From: Actinomyces sp. oral taxon 170 str. F0386 | Lineage (GTDB): Bacteria; Actinomycetota; Actinomycetes; Actinomycetales; Actinomycetaceae | DNA: 64,000 bases | Direction of reading: 5' to 3' | Assembly (NCBI RefSeq): GCF_000195595.1 | Contig: NZ_GL882506.1 | Location: forward strand, 39,030 to 103,029 | In this document: positions 8,736-16,811 of the stretch, piece after piece | Layout: the number at the start of each line of letters is the position of its first letter | How positions within the stretch are numbered: position 1 is the first letter of the stretch | Program-made: the position numbers and the translations under genes | Notes under the pieces: model-generated | What the model was told of the DNA's origin: nothing | Seen by the model: only the letters and a program-made list of their open reading frames with translations | Databases searched by the model: none

Positions 8736-9254
8736 ATGTACCAATTCTCCTGGACACAGTTTGAGAATAGAATTGCGCGCGCACTCATGCGCGCTGGCGA
8801 TCGAGTACACATTGTACTGATCCCCGAAGTGTCTGCAGAATATATGACACAGTACCTTCATTACGCCGTTAGCGACACGGCTATTGTCTGTGAACTACAT
8901 CTGCCTCCACAGACGTGGAATGTATCAAGTGTGCACAAATCCAGTGCTATCAGCGCTATGGTCAATCAAGGGTGGCAGCAGAGTAATGAAAATGAAGTTT
9001 ACTCGTGCCATTTCCCGCTGCCAGCGTATAGCTCAACATATGCGTCACTCGCGGCACAATCGATCCACATTTTGCGTAACATACTCAAGGTCAGTGAACC
9101 ATCTTCATTGACTTACTACGCATGGCGCGCTCCTGAAGAGCTAGAAGATGGTCGTTACTACTCCGCAGAAGAAGTAGATGAGTTGGACGAGGGCGAGGAT
9201 CCGCTTGAGGTTGATTTGGGGATTGACATGGCGTTAAGGCGACCGGAAGTCTAA
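8736..9254 (+). CDS. TY-Chap/YbjN-like chaperone
   Basis: The frame is open from 8589, but ATG 8736, just after the previous stop, gives a compact 172-residue protein. Its pattern (SWTQFENRIARAL, then a strand with HIVLIP, then IVCELHLPP, then MVNQGWQQ) matches the YbjN/CesT-like fold of TY-Chap domains, which accompany secretion and polymorphic toxin systems in actinobacteria. The last 35 residues are strongly acidic. It is the last gene of the apparent operon, and a small gap with an independent promoter region follows. A substrate-chaperone role for the small helical proteins or the nuclease is inference. Confidence 0.5.
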   Translation: MYQFSWTQFENRIARALMRAGDRVHIVLIPEVSAEYMTQYLHYAVSDTAIVCELHLPPQTWNVSSVHKSSAISAMVNQGWQQSNENEVYSCHFPLPAYSSTYASLAAQSIHILRNILKVSEPSSLTYYAWRAPEELEDGRYYSAEEVDELDEGEDPLEVDLGIDMALRRPEV

Positions 9255-9372
9255 CGGACTGATGGATTAGATTCGTTCTACCCCGAGCGGCATCTCCCTC
9301 TATAGCCTCCACTTGTAGTAGGAACCAAACTAATGTAGCATTTAGTATTCTCATTTACTGTGGAGGTTTCCA

Positions 9373-10761
9373 ATGACGGACAATGAACTCATTGTGGGTG
9401 AGCCACGTCTAGGCTGGCTGATCGATGGCAACCCCGAGACACCGGAAGCGGCTGTCATGCTTCGGGACACAGGATCTATCATCGAGTTGCGGATTCCTCT
9501 CCAAGGCATGCTTAGGGAAGACGGGCCGTACGCACGATGGTGGTCGTCGCTCACTATGCACGCTGATGACCCTGAGCAAACAAAGTACAGTTATACTCCT
9601 CCACGCGTCATGCTCTTTCATGACGATTGCGGCGTTGTTGCCCTGGTAGGATGCCGCGCAAGCGGAGCCCGCCAAACACTCGACGCCGGCTATGGTGTCA
9701 TCGTTGCCAACTATGCAGTGCTAGGTGGTAGATCGCCAAAGTACGACAAAGTTAACGGCATGCGGAGTGACATCCCCGCTATGGCAGCCTGGACGGGTAT
9801 CTCGTCCATGGCTGTCAAGCCAAACAATGATACTGAAGGTCTTCTTGAAGCAGTGCAGGTCGAGTTGAAACGACTTCCTTCAGTTTCTATCTCGCGAACA
9901 CTGAATTTGGTCATTCACCCGTTATGGGACGCGAGCCAGCGACACGCCGACTTCTCAACTCGCGAGCGGATCATGATCGAGACAAAGGTGAAAGACGCCA
10001 GATCTTGGGAAGAGCATCTCATGGTGCATGGCGCTGTCTGGGATCTTGTATCGATTGCTGCCTGGAGACCGTTTACCGTTGCAAGGCTCGAAGTTTGTCG
10101 TGGTGACGACTTGGTCAGAACCTCAAGAGGCACGACCGGGCGTTGGAGCCAGGTGGTGACTCATCGCCTCCCTCAGTACAGCGATGACGATAGTCGAAAA
10201 ATCTCATTCTTGTTCTCATATGACGATATCGGAGCTAAAGGTGTCAAGCGTTGGCTGCGCTTGAGGGAGGCATACACCGATGCGCTTGATCCGTTCCTAG
10301 GTGTCCTTCGCTCCGACGAACCATGGAGCGACGCCAATGTTGTCCAGATGGGGATCGTTTTGGAGAAACTTGGCTACCTCATCGACTGCGAGAAAAACGG
10401 CGGAGCAAATTGCAACGGACGGAATCAGCTGAGTTTCAATGATGCGTTGCAAGTCATTCTTGACGATATGCCCGTGACGCCATTTATAGGTGATGATGAA
10501 TCCGAGAACGAAGTGCATGAGAATGAATTGTCGGTTGACGACACTAGCGACGCTTGGAAGCGCAACATTCGTGCGGCCTACATGGGTTTGAAGCATGCCG
10601 ATCGTACGATGCCTGACTCGCTCGATCTCATCAACGCCCTGCGGAAGAGTATTCTCGTCGTTCGCTTTTGGATAGCACACCAACTCGGTGTCCACGAGAA
10701 TGTCCTCAAGGAGGGCCGAAAGTACGACCCGCTATCTAAGAAGTTCATCGGCATCGATTAA
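9373..10761 (+). CDS. ApeA-like abortive infection protein with C-terminal HEPN
   Basis: This 462-residue protein starts at ATG 9373 with a ggagg ribosome binding site. The N-terminal half has the beta-rich pattern of the ApeA N-terminal domain (LGWLIDGNPETPEAAVMLRD, later GVVALVGCRASG and AAWTGISSM). The C-terminal 70 residues look like an ApeA-type HEPN helical domain with RAAYMGLKHAD (Arg400, His408). Spacing between Arg and His is slightly longer than the usual Rx4-6H, so RNase activity is not certain. ApeA proteins block phage by cleaving RNA after infection. It stands alone with a 118-base upstream gap and is convergent with the next gene. Confidence 0.55.
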   Translation: MTDNELIVGEPRLGWLIDGNPETPEAAVMLRDTGSIIELRIPLQGMLREDGPYARWWSSLTMHADDPEQTKYSYTPPRVMLFHDDCGVVALVGCRASGARQTLDAGYGVIVANYAVLGGRSPKYDKVNGMRSDIPAMAAWTGISSMAVKPNNDTEGLLEAVQVELKRLPSVSISRTLNLVIHPLWDASQRHADFSTRERIMIETKVKDARSWEEHLMVHGAVWDLVSIAAWRPFTVARLEVCRGDDLVRTSRGTTGRWSQVVTHRLPQYSDDDSRKISFLFSYDDIGAKGVKRWLRLREAYTDALDPFLGVLRSDEPWSDANVVQMGIVLEKLGYLIDCEKNGGANCNGRNQLSFNDALQVILDDMPVTPFIGDDESENEVHENELSVDDTSDAWKRNIRAAYMGLKHADRTMPDSLDLINALRKSILVVRFWIAHQLGVHENVLKEGRKYDPLSKKFIGID

Positions 10762-10811
10762 CGTCACATCATACAATCGGCAACTCATTCTCTTGAACCT
10801 TTAGGCGGACA

Positions 10812-12308
10812 TCAATTCTCAACGTTGCCACCTGCCAGTCTAATGATACGGGAGTCCAAACGAAGCTTTTCAGGTTCGCCATTAAACTTTTTAATTGCAT
10901 CCATTAGTTCGCGATCTGGGCGGCTAATTACTTTTGGTTCCAACATTTTAATCATTTCCTCCCATTGACTCTGTCCGGAAGGTTTGCTGAGAGGGAACGA
11001 GAAGACTGGGTCGATACAGGTACGCAAAGCGATTCCGGCATCCTGAGACGAAAATTTTTGTATCATTTCTCGATACAAAGGCTCCGCTGCTCGTGAGACG
11101 CCATAACCATTTCCGATATAGCACTCCAGTACTGTTCGCACATAACTGTCACGCACGTTTTCGGGAACGGCCCCATCAGATCCGACCAGACTCAACAGTC
11201 GCTTCGCAGGTACAGGTTCGTTATAGAAGTTGTTTATATCGTGGTGCACGGTGCGAAGGTTTTCTATGGCATCAAGCATGTCCAAAGCACGCACTTCCGA
11301 CGTAAGGTAGGCATTACCTCCATCAGCGAGGTCAAGGAGCTCACGTGCAGCGTCCGCTGTTTCTGTATCGGCATTCGCACTCGCGCGTGCATGTCGCATA
11401 CCGTACTTGAACCGATCGGAATCGTCGATATAGGGCCATAGTCTTGGCCACAGAAGCCGGACATTATCGGCAACTAGTGTAGATCGATCTGGCGCAGTGT
11501 AGAGGCCAAATAGACCATCGCCGAGTGCACCCGCGCGATCGGGAGGCAACTGCTCAAAAAAAGCTGCTTCTTTATCTGCATAGGCTACATCCAGTGTGTT
11601 TATTTTGATATTCGCAAGCAACTTACCAGTATCAACAGCAACATTGTCGATTGGCTGATTAATGACTTCCCGAATACAAGTTTCCAGAAATTCAATCAAC
11701 TCAAAACCGGAAAGTGAATTCTGATTTGGGTGTGCGGCGGACGCGTGATTTCTCATGAATCGGATGTGATCAAGGCGGGCGAAACCAACGTCAGTTAAAA
11801 GACCAATTTTTCTCGAGGCACGAAGTAAGCGAGCATCGTCGATGTTTGATAGGTCATCTTCGGTTTTCAGTTGTTTACGGAGGCTTGAATTGTCGCCAGC
11901 TGCGATGTCGAAGAAGTAGTTGAGATCAAAATTGGCAACCCGCGTCCGAAGTTCACCAATTAACTCGTCCCACATGTAATTGATGGCAGCATCAAAGAGT
12001 CCAACCGTAGCGGCTGCAACCATCTTCGAAATATAATAGGAACGATTTCGAGCACTGCTGGGCAGTTGGGAAATCACTGATCGTAGGTTATTAACAAGTT
12101 TTTCACGTTCCATTACGGGAACGAACAGGTTACCGGATGGCAGACCAATGTTTTTTATAAGTTCTTGTATGCTGCTTTCAAAACGCTCCAAATCGGTCTC
12201 ATTGCTGCTTGCTGAGGTAATGAGGTCGTTACCGGTAGCGGACACGAGAGCGTCGTCATTCATGCGCCGATAGTACAACACGATTACTGGCAGGAGAATA
12301 GCCACCAA
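10812..12308 (-). CDS. HEPN-domain protein with short N-terminal membrane segment
   Basis: The 498-residue reading starts at TTG 12308; ATG 12263 would give 483 residues without the hydrophobic start (MVAILLPVIVLYYRR). Residues 186-193 (RNHASAAH) are a textbook HEPN RNase motif, R-N-x5-H, inside a helical region (about 85-225). The remaining 270 residues are helical with no recognised domain and may sense infection. It is convergent with the ApeA-like gene, 50 bases apart, and divergent from the membrane protein gene at 12371. Together with the ApeA-like gene it suggests a defence patch. The gene is less GC-rich than the following one. Confidence 0.6.
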   Translation of the reverse strand: MVAILLPVIVLYYRRMNDDALVSATGNDLITSASSNETDLERFESSIQELIKNIGLPSGNLFVPVMEREKLVNNLRSVISQLPSSARNRSYYISKMVAAATVGLFDAAINYMWDELIGELRTRVANFDLNYFFDIAAGDNSSLRKQLKTEDDLSNIDDARLLRASRKIGLLTDVGFARLDHIRFMRNHASAAHPNQNSLSGFELIEFLETCIREVINQPIDNVAVDTGKLLANIKINTLDVAYADKEAAFFEQLPPDRAGALGDGLFGLYTAPDRSTLVADNVRLLWPRLWPYIDDSDRFKYGMRHARASANADTETADAARELLDLADGGNAYLTSEVRALDMLDAIENLRTVHHDINNFYNEPVPAKRLLSLVGSDGAVPENVRDSYVRTVLECYIGNGYGVSRAAEPLYREMIQKFSSQDAGIALRTCIDPVFSFPLSKPSGQSQWEEMIKMLEPKVISRPDRELMDAIKKFNGEPEKLRLDSRIIRLAGGNVEN

Positions 12309-12370
12309 TCACCACCCTTAGGTTGATTAATTTATCATTGTTCGGAACTTTGTTATACTATTTCATAGTA

Positions 12371-13525
12371 ATGTCCAATACTAGTCCCTCTCCCCTCCAC
12401 CGCCTCCGTCGCCTCAAAGCCGCGCTGCTCGCCGTCTCCTTCACTCTGGCAGGCGTCCTCCTCATGATGCTCAACGCCTGGCTGTCCCCGTTGCAGCTGG
12501 GCGACTGGCAGTGGCTGCACGCGCTTCCGCTGGGTGAGCTGGGTGGGACGCTGTTTGGTGCGGGGCTGCTCTCGACGTTCTTCGAGTACACCTTCCGGAG
12601 AGACCAGGAGGCGCACACGTTGGCACGCTTCCGCCAGATCATCCGGGAGGAGGCTCCGGCGATGCGCGATGCGGTGGTGGAGGGCTTCGCCATCCATCCT
12701 GAGGACTTGAAGCGCGTGGCGACGCCGGAGCTGCTGGACGACATCGCGGCCAACGTGATGGCCCTACGCCTGGGCGACGAGCAGTTCGCCCGCGAGATCT
12801 ACCGCGACATCCGAGACCAAGCCGTTCGCGCCGCTGAGCGGTGGTACGACGTGGCGGTGCGCGTTCGGCTCTCTACTGCAGTAGAGAGGAGTACCGCAGG
12901 TACTCCTCTGTTCGACGTCACGGTGGAGTGGGAGTACACCACCGTGCCCAGCAGTGCTACCCGGCGCTTTGCGTGCGTATCTGACCAGGATGAGTACAAC
13001 GAGCTCCGCCAGGACGTCCCAGCCACCTCCACCTGGTTCATGGCACCACGCCCCGGCATGGACGCCCGCCACCGGGAGGCATACGAGCTACTGGAACTGA
13101 CCGTCGATGGCCGGCCACAGCCCATCCGCCGCAGTACCCGTGCTACCGGCCAGACATACAGCGTCGACCTGGACGAAGACGCCAGGAGCGGCAAGCCGGT
13201 TCGCATTCGTCAGGTCTTCCGCACCATCACCCCGCAGTGGAGCCACCGGCTGTACTTCGCCGTTGCTCAGCCGACACGGGGCTGGTCATTACGCCTGGAC
13301 TACACGGACACCACCATTGCCGAAGTCCATGTCAGTGACACGATGGCGACCACGCCGGCTTCCACCATCGTCCACTCGCCAGAGGCCGTACCAGGCAAGG
13401 AGATCACCGTCGAGACCTCTAACTGGCTCCTCCCCCAATCTGGCGTGGCCTTCACGTGGGCGACCAACGACGAGCTGCCCCAGACCAAGCAGCCTGAGGC
13501 AGTCGCCTCCTCGAGAGAGGGATAG
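12371..13525 (+). CDS. Actinobacterial membrane protein of unknown function
   Basis: ATG 12371 is preferred over the in-frame start at 12323 because it gives a normal basic N-terminus (LHRLRRLKAA) before two membrane helices (about residues 18-40 and 50-70). The rest (about 310 residues) is soluble, with an Arg-rich helical part and then beta-rich segments (TGQTYSVDLDE, WSLRLDYTDT). No catalytic motif is visible. A candidate -10 (tatact near 12354) lies just upstream in the divergent region shared with the HEPN gene. The gene is clearly GC-rich, like the host chromosome. I do not recognise the family. Confidence 0.6.
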   Translation: MSNTSPSPLHRLRRLKAALLAVSFTLAGVLLMMLNAWLSPLQLGDWQWLHALPLGELGGTLFGAGLLSTFFEYTFRRDQEAHTLARFRQIIREEAPAMRDAVVEGFAIHPEDLKRVATPELLDDIAANVMALRLGDEQFAREIYRDIRDQAVRAAERWYDVAVRVRLSTAVERSTAGTPLFDVTVEWEYTTVPSSATRRFACVSDQDEYNELRQDVPATSTWFMAPRPGMDARHREAYELLELTVDGRPQPIRRSTRATGQTYSVDLDEDARSGKPVRIRQVFRTITPQWSHRLYFAVAQPTRGWSLRLDYTDTTIAEVHVSDTMATTPASTIVHSPEAVPGKEITVETSNWLLPQSGVAFTWATNDELPQTKQPEAVASSREG

Positions 13526-13600
13526 TTGCTAGAGATAGTCAGCTTCCGCCGTTCATCTCATCCACCTCCTCACCAGCTCGACCGCTACGGACAACCACAG

Positions 13601-13627
13601 GATACATCGTCTTGAGATACATAGTCT
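13601..13627. promoter_or_regulatory. Direct repeat upstream of XRE gene, possible operator
   Basis: Two 12-base copies, gatacatcgtct (13601-13612) and gatacatagtct (13616-13627), are spaced 15 bases start to start, 37 bases before the XRE regulator start. This spacing and location would suit autoregulation. It is inference from sequence only. Confidence 0.35.
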
Positions 13628-13663
13628 CTGGATTGGGAGTCTTCGGCCGGTTGAGATGGAGCC

Positions 13664-13906
13664 GTGCCCACCGACCGCAAGCCGCCGCTCTCACCAGCCA
13701 CCGGTGAGTTCGGCCGGCGTGTGCGCGCCCGCCGCGAGCAGCTAGGCCTGTCCCAGGAGAAGCTGGCCGAGCGCACCACTCTGCACTGGTCGTACATCGG
13801 CCAGGTCGAACGCGGCCAACGCAACCTCAGCCTCCACAACATCCTCCGCATCGCCCACGCCCTCGACACCGACGCCGGCGGGTTGGTGAGTGGGTTGGAG
13901 GTGTAG
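13664..13906 (+). CDS. XRE-family HTH regulator
   Basis: This 80-residue single-domain Cro/CI-type regulator starts at GTG 13664. The helix-turn-helix spans about residues 17-70 (FGRRVRARREQLGLSQEKLAE, then SYIGQVERGQRNLSL). The form is typical of short regulators in mobile and restriction loci. It follows the membrane protein gene by 138 bases, and a pair of direct repeats just upstream could be its operator. Its target is unknown; it may control the preceding gene or itself. Confidence 0.85.
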   Translation: MPTDRKPPLSPATGEFGRRVRARREQLGLSQEKLAERTTLHWSYIGQVERGQRNLSLHNILRIAHALDTDAGGLVSGLEV

Positions 13907-13932
13907 GAGAAGAGCTCGATCCCTTCGAGGGT

Positions 13933-14142
13933 TTGCCAGCGATGGCAGGGATACGCAACCCCGTTACCAGACTGCGATCTGCGAGTACAGCAAAGGCGCA
14001 GGGTAGAGGCAAGCCTGATGGTGTTCTAACAAAAAAGATGAACGGAAAGACCTTTGTAACCGAGATATATTTTGATAAAAAGAGCAAAGATACCTTTCAA
14101 GATAAGCTGTTAAAGATAGTGCAAGCCCAGCGGAAAGAATAA
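13933..14142 (+). pseudogene. TnpW-like transposon protein remnant
   Basis: The first 30 codons of this frame are GC-rich and look unrelated. From about 14023 the composition turns AT-rich and the protein (MNGKTFVTEIYFDKKSK, then a helix ending KLLKIVQAQRKE) resembles the C-terminal part of TnpW, a small protein of Tn4451/Tn4453-type elements of Firmicutes. The gene therefore seems to be cut at its 5' end by the junction with local sequence. It lies directly before the RibD/DHFR-family gene, which has the same foreign composition, so both probably arrived together. Confidence 0.5.
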
Positions 14143-14163
14143 AGAAAACAGACGCTCTGAAAA

Positions 14164-14172
14164 TGGTATAAT
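14164..14172 (+). promoter_or_regulatory. Extended -10 promoter of the DHFR-like gene
   Basis: TGGTATAAT is a perfect extended -10 element, 46 bases before ATG 14218, with a tgagg ribosome binding site at 14206-14210. No good -35 is seen. The promoter type is typical of Firmicutes and came with the cassette. Confidence 0.6.
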
Positions 14173-14217
14173 ATCCTAAAATATTTAGAGAGAAAAATTA
14201 GAAGTTGAGGTTAAGAT

Positions 14218-14748
14218 ATGAGAAAAGTAAAACTGTTTATAGCTATGAGTGTAGATGGCTATATTGCTGATAAAAATGGGGGTGTCGCTTTTCTGCAAGG
14301 TCATGAAGATTGTTTAGAAAACGAAAGTACCTATTCTGAGTTTATAAAAAATATAGACACAGTTCTGATGGGTTGGAATACTTACAATCAGATAATAACT
14401 GAGTTATCCCCTGATAATTGGGTTTATGACAATTTATTGACTTATGTTTTCACTCACCGAGAACAACAAGATTCCGATAAGATCATTTTTACAAGTGATA
14501 ATTTGGAGGAATTGATCAAGAAATTAAAAGGGGTTGAAGGAAAAGATATTTGGATATGTGGAGGAGCAGACTTAGTTCAACAAGCCATTTCTTCAGATGT
14601 GATTGATGAGTATCTTATATCCATTATTCCGACAATTTTAGGGAATGGTATAAAATTATTTAGCCAAAATGATGCGGAACATAAATTGAAATTAATCAAC
14701 ACGATAACAAATAACGGAATTGTCGAGTTGAATTATATTCGTAGATAA
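14218..14748 (+). CDS. RibD C-terminal/dihydrofolate reductase family protein
   Basis: This 176-residue protein has the complete DHFR-like fold of the RibD C-terminal family: KLFIAMSVDGYIADKNGG at the start, a VLMGWNTYNQI segment and GKDIWICGGADLVQQA with the cofactor-binding Gly pair, ending in the EYLISIIPTILGNG strand. Such YwjB/YyaP-type reductases are NADPH-dependent, but substrates are generally unknown; some related proteins contribute to antifolate tolerance. The gene is about 30-35 percent GC, in stark contrast to its surroundings, and has a Firmicutes-type promoter. It is an imported gene next to a TnpW remnant. It appears intact. Confidence 0.85.
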   Translation: MRKVKLFIAMSVDGYIADKNGGVAFLQGHEDCLENESTYSEFIKNIDTVLMGWNTYNQIITELSPDNWVYDNLLTYVFTHREQQDSDKIIFTSDNLEELIKKLKGVEGKDIWICGGADLVQQAISSDVIDEYLISIIPTILGNGIKLFSQNDAEHKLKLINTITNNGIVELNYIRR

Positions 14749-14762
14749 AAATTAAATTGTAG

Positions 14763-15878
14763 ATGACGATAATATCTACAGGTAAGCTGCCGACGTACGA
14801 TGAAGAAGTCGCGGTACGAAACCAGACGGATGCGATGACGCCGGGCTGGCTAGCGACGGCGATAACCCTTTGCGGAGAAGCTCAGGACGCGACCGTACGC
14901 ACCTACGGAAAGAATGAAGTGAATTTATTTAAGCCAGCACGCCACCGAGTTGAAAGAGCGAAAGTTCATTCCAGAGAGATGATCGAGTGTTGGAATGAGT
15001 TTTTGGAGCCACACCCCTTTGCTGCGCACTTAACGCGCACCAACGCCACGGAATATATCCTCACAGTGGAGCAATATGAAGAATTTCCCCAGGAACTTCC
15101 TGCGCTGTTTGGAGAGTGGCTGTATAATCTTAGGTCGGCTCTCGATTACATTATTTGGGCAGCTGCAGCCTATTCTTCGGGTAGACTACCCCCTCCACAC
15201 GAAGATCGCCTCCAGTACCCAATTTGCGATAGCCAAAATTCCTGGAAACGCACCTCCCAAAAGTTGTCAGTACTCCCGCAGCACCAACTGGAATTGCTGC
15301 GAACCATGCAGCCATTCGCCTCTGACGTTGATGCTAACTATCTAGGTTGGATCAATAGGCTAGCTCGTATAGATCGCCACCGCCGATTAACTATTTGGGC
15401 GGCTCGAATCGTTACAGCAGATCCGATCGCCCATATTCCAAGCGGAGTAGAACCTAGATGGGAATGGGGAGAGAGGATGCTTGAGTCCGGATATTGCGAC
15501 TTAGCTCGACTAACTTTCCCTGATTCAGAATCCGCTGAAGGAGTTAGTGTCAACCCCCGACTGACTATCGACCCAGAAGTCTCTGAATGGGGAAAGTCTC
15601 CATTCTATGCAGAACGCAAATTCGATGAACGCCTTCGCATGTTTATGGTGTTTGTATTAGCCGAGATCGATACCTACGACTACGACTGTACCGGCAATCT
15701 AGAGGCAAGACGCTCCCTCACAGAAGAATTTGCTGCGCAATGCGATGAGCGGAGAAGCCGAATTTTTAAAACCCCGACCCCGCCCGCTAGAAACGCTCCT
15801 CACTGGACTCCTGCAATGCTTCTCAAATCTTCTCGAGCGCGATACTTTGGAGAAGAATTGTCACACAAGTTAGATTGA
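14763..15878 (+). CDS. Hypothetical protein, 371 aa
   Basis: ATG 14763 lies 14 bases past the imported reductase gene, at the right edge of the AT-rich cassette, so the original start may have been lost. The protein is soluble. A segment near residues 117-140 (LFGEWLYNLRSALDYIIWAAA) is a pattern I have seen in hypothetical actinobacterial proteins, and a second helical part has INRLARIDRHRRL. There is no membrane helix, signal peptide or catalytic motif that I recognise. The Arg/His-rich helices raise the possibility of a remote HEPN-like relative, but this is only a guess. Confidence 0.55.
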   Translation: MTIISTGKLPTYDEEVAVRNQTDAMTPGWLATAITLCGEAQDATVRTYGKNEVNLFKPARHRVERAKVHSREMIECWNEFLEPHPFAAHLTRTNATEYILTVEQYEEFPQELPALFGEWLYNLRSALDYIIWAAAAYSSGRLPPPHEDRLQYPICDSQNSWKRTSQKLSVLPQHQLELLRTMQPFASDVDANYLGWINRLARIDRHRRLTIWAARIVTADPIAHIPSGVEPRWEWGERMLESGYCDLARLTFPDSESAEGVSVNPRLTIDPEVSEWGKSPFYAERKFDERLRMFMVFVLAEIDTYDYDCTGNLEARRSLTEEFAAQCDERRSRIFKTPTPPARNAPHWTPAMLLKSSRARYFGEELSHKLD

Positions 15879-16020
15879 TAGGCTTGATGCGCTATACAAG
15901 AACCTGTCGCGCTTGGATGCAAGCATGCCATTAGCAGTCCTGTGTCGGCACCAAACCTGCACTGTAACACCGTTTCGAGCCTTCTCATAGTATTGCAATC
16001 ATTGTATACTGATTGGAGTA

Positions 16021-16446
16021 ATGCCGAAAGTTAACATATACAATTCCAAATATCGCACCTTATCCGGAACGTCACGCAGCGAGGTGTATAAGAAAGCGCG
16101 TCGGGAATACAACGACGTCGCCCACGCCACCAAGCGTCAGCCCTACATTAGATCTAAGTATTTTAACGGCAGCAAGATCTTCCTCGATGTGTTTTGGCCC
16201 CACCTGACAGACAAGCACCAGAAAGAGCAGACAAAACGCCTCCGCTTCTACAAGGCGGCGCTTGACCTGATACGAAACTCACGCATCACTCCAGAAACTA
16301 TCGTCAAAGAAGACGACCAACACGTGTTGCTCCATCGTTTCTACGGCATAACGAAAGATGGCACCTACTTTTGTGTCCAAATCAAAGAAGACAAGCGCAG
16401 TGATCGCCGAGACTTCATGTCGACATTTGAACGTCATCCACGATAA
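16021..16446 (+). CDS. Small basic protein, possible BECR-fold nuclease
   Basis: This 141-residue, strongly basic protein starts at ATG 16021. Its C-terminal half (QHVLLHRFYGITKDGTYFC, then VQIKEDKRSDRRDFMSTF) has the strand order and the closing Arg-x-Phe-x-Ser segment of barnase/EndoU/RelE-like (BECR) domains found in phage and ICE proteins. A tatact -10 hexamer lies about 15 bases upstream. It stands alone: the previous gene ends 140 bases before, and a hairpin follows. It could be an orphan toxin or a mobile-element protein. The fold call is by eye. Confidence 0.5.
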   Translation: MPKVNIYNSKYRTLSGTSRSEVYKKARREYNDVAHATKRQPYIRSKYFNGSKIFLDVFWPHLTDKHQKEQTKRLRFYKAALDLIRNSRITPETIVKEDDQHVLLHRFYGITKDGTYFCVQIKEDKRSDRRDFMSTFERHPR

Positions 16447-16460
16447 TCGTCATAAAATAA

Positions 16461-16503
16461 AAATCTCCCGCGGTGCAGCCTAGAAACTACTTGCCGGAGA
16501 TTT
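16461..16503. terminator. Inverted repeat after the basic protein gene
   Basis: AAATCTCC (16461-16468) is complementary to GGAGATTT (16496-16503) with a 27-base loop. The T-run is poor, so it may be a weak terminator or a boundary structure. Confidence 0.3.
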
Positions 16504-16811
16504 CTTGGTGACACGGCGATCAACTGTGTCTGGTTATGATTATATGCTTTTCGTCGGTAATGTCAATAGTTGTATGTATTTTTGGCAAAATGGCGAGGCC
16601 GAGGCATAGAACTCACGTCAGGCTAGTAATCCGGCAACGTGCCATAACGGCCGCTATTGCCGTTTCTAGAGGGCTTGAGGAGCCCCGCCGGCGTGGGGTG
16701 TCAAGTCACCGCATAGCGACCTTGATCCGGTCGATGGCAAAGGCTATCGGCACTCCAGATGGCTCTGGGTGCTCTTCGACGACGGAGGCACCGCTCTCAC
16801 CACCACTGCAG
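16504..16811. other. Non-coding stretch between basic protein gene and HTH gene
   Basis: About 300 bases without a supported gene. Open frames here are antisense extensions of the HTH gene on the other strand. Composition rises in GC toward the HTH gene. No promoter, repeat or RNA signature was recognised. Confidence 0.4.
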
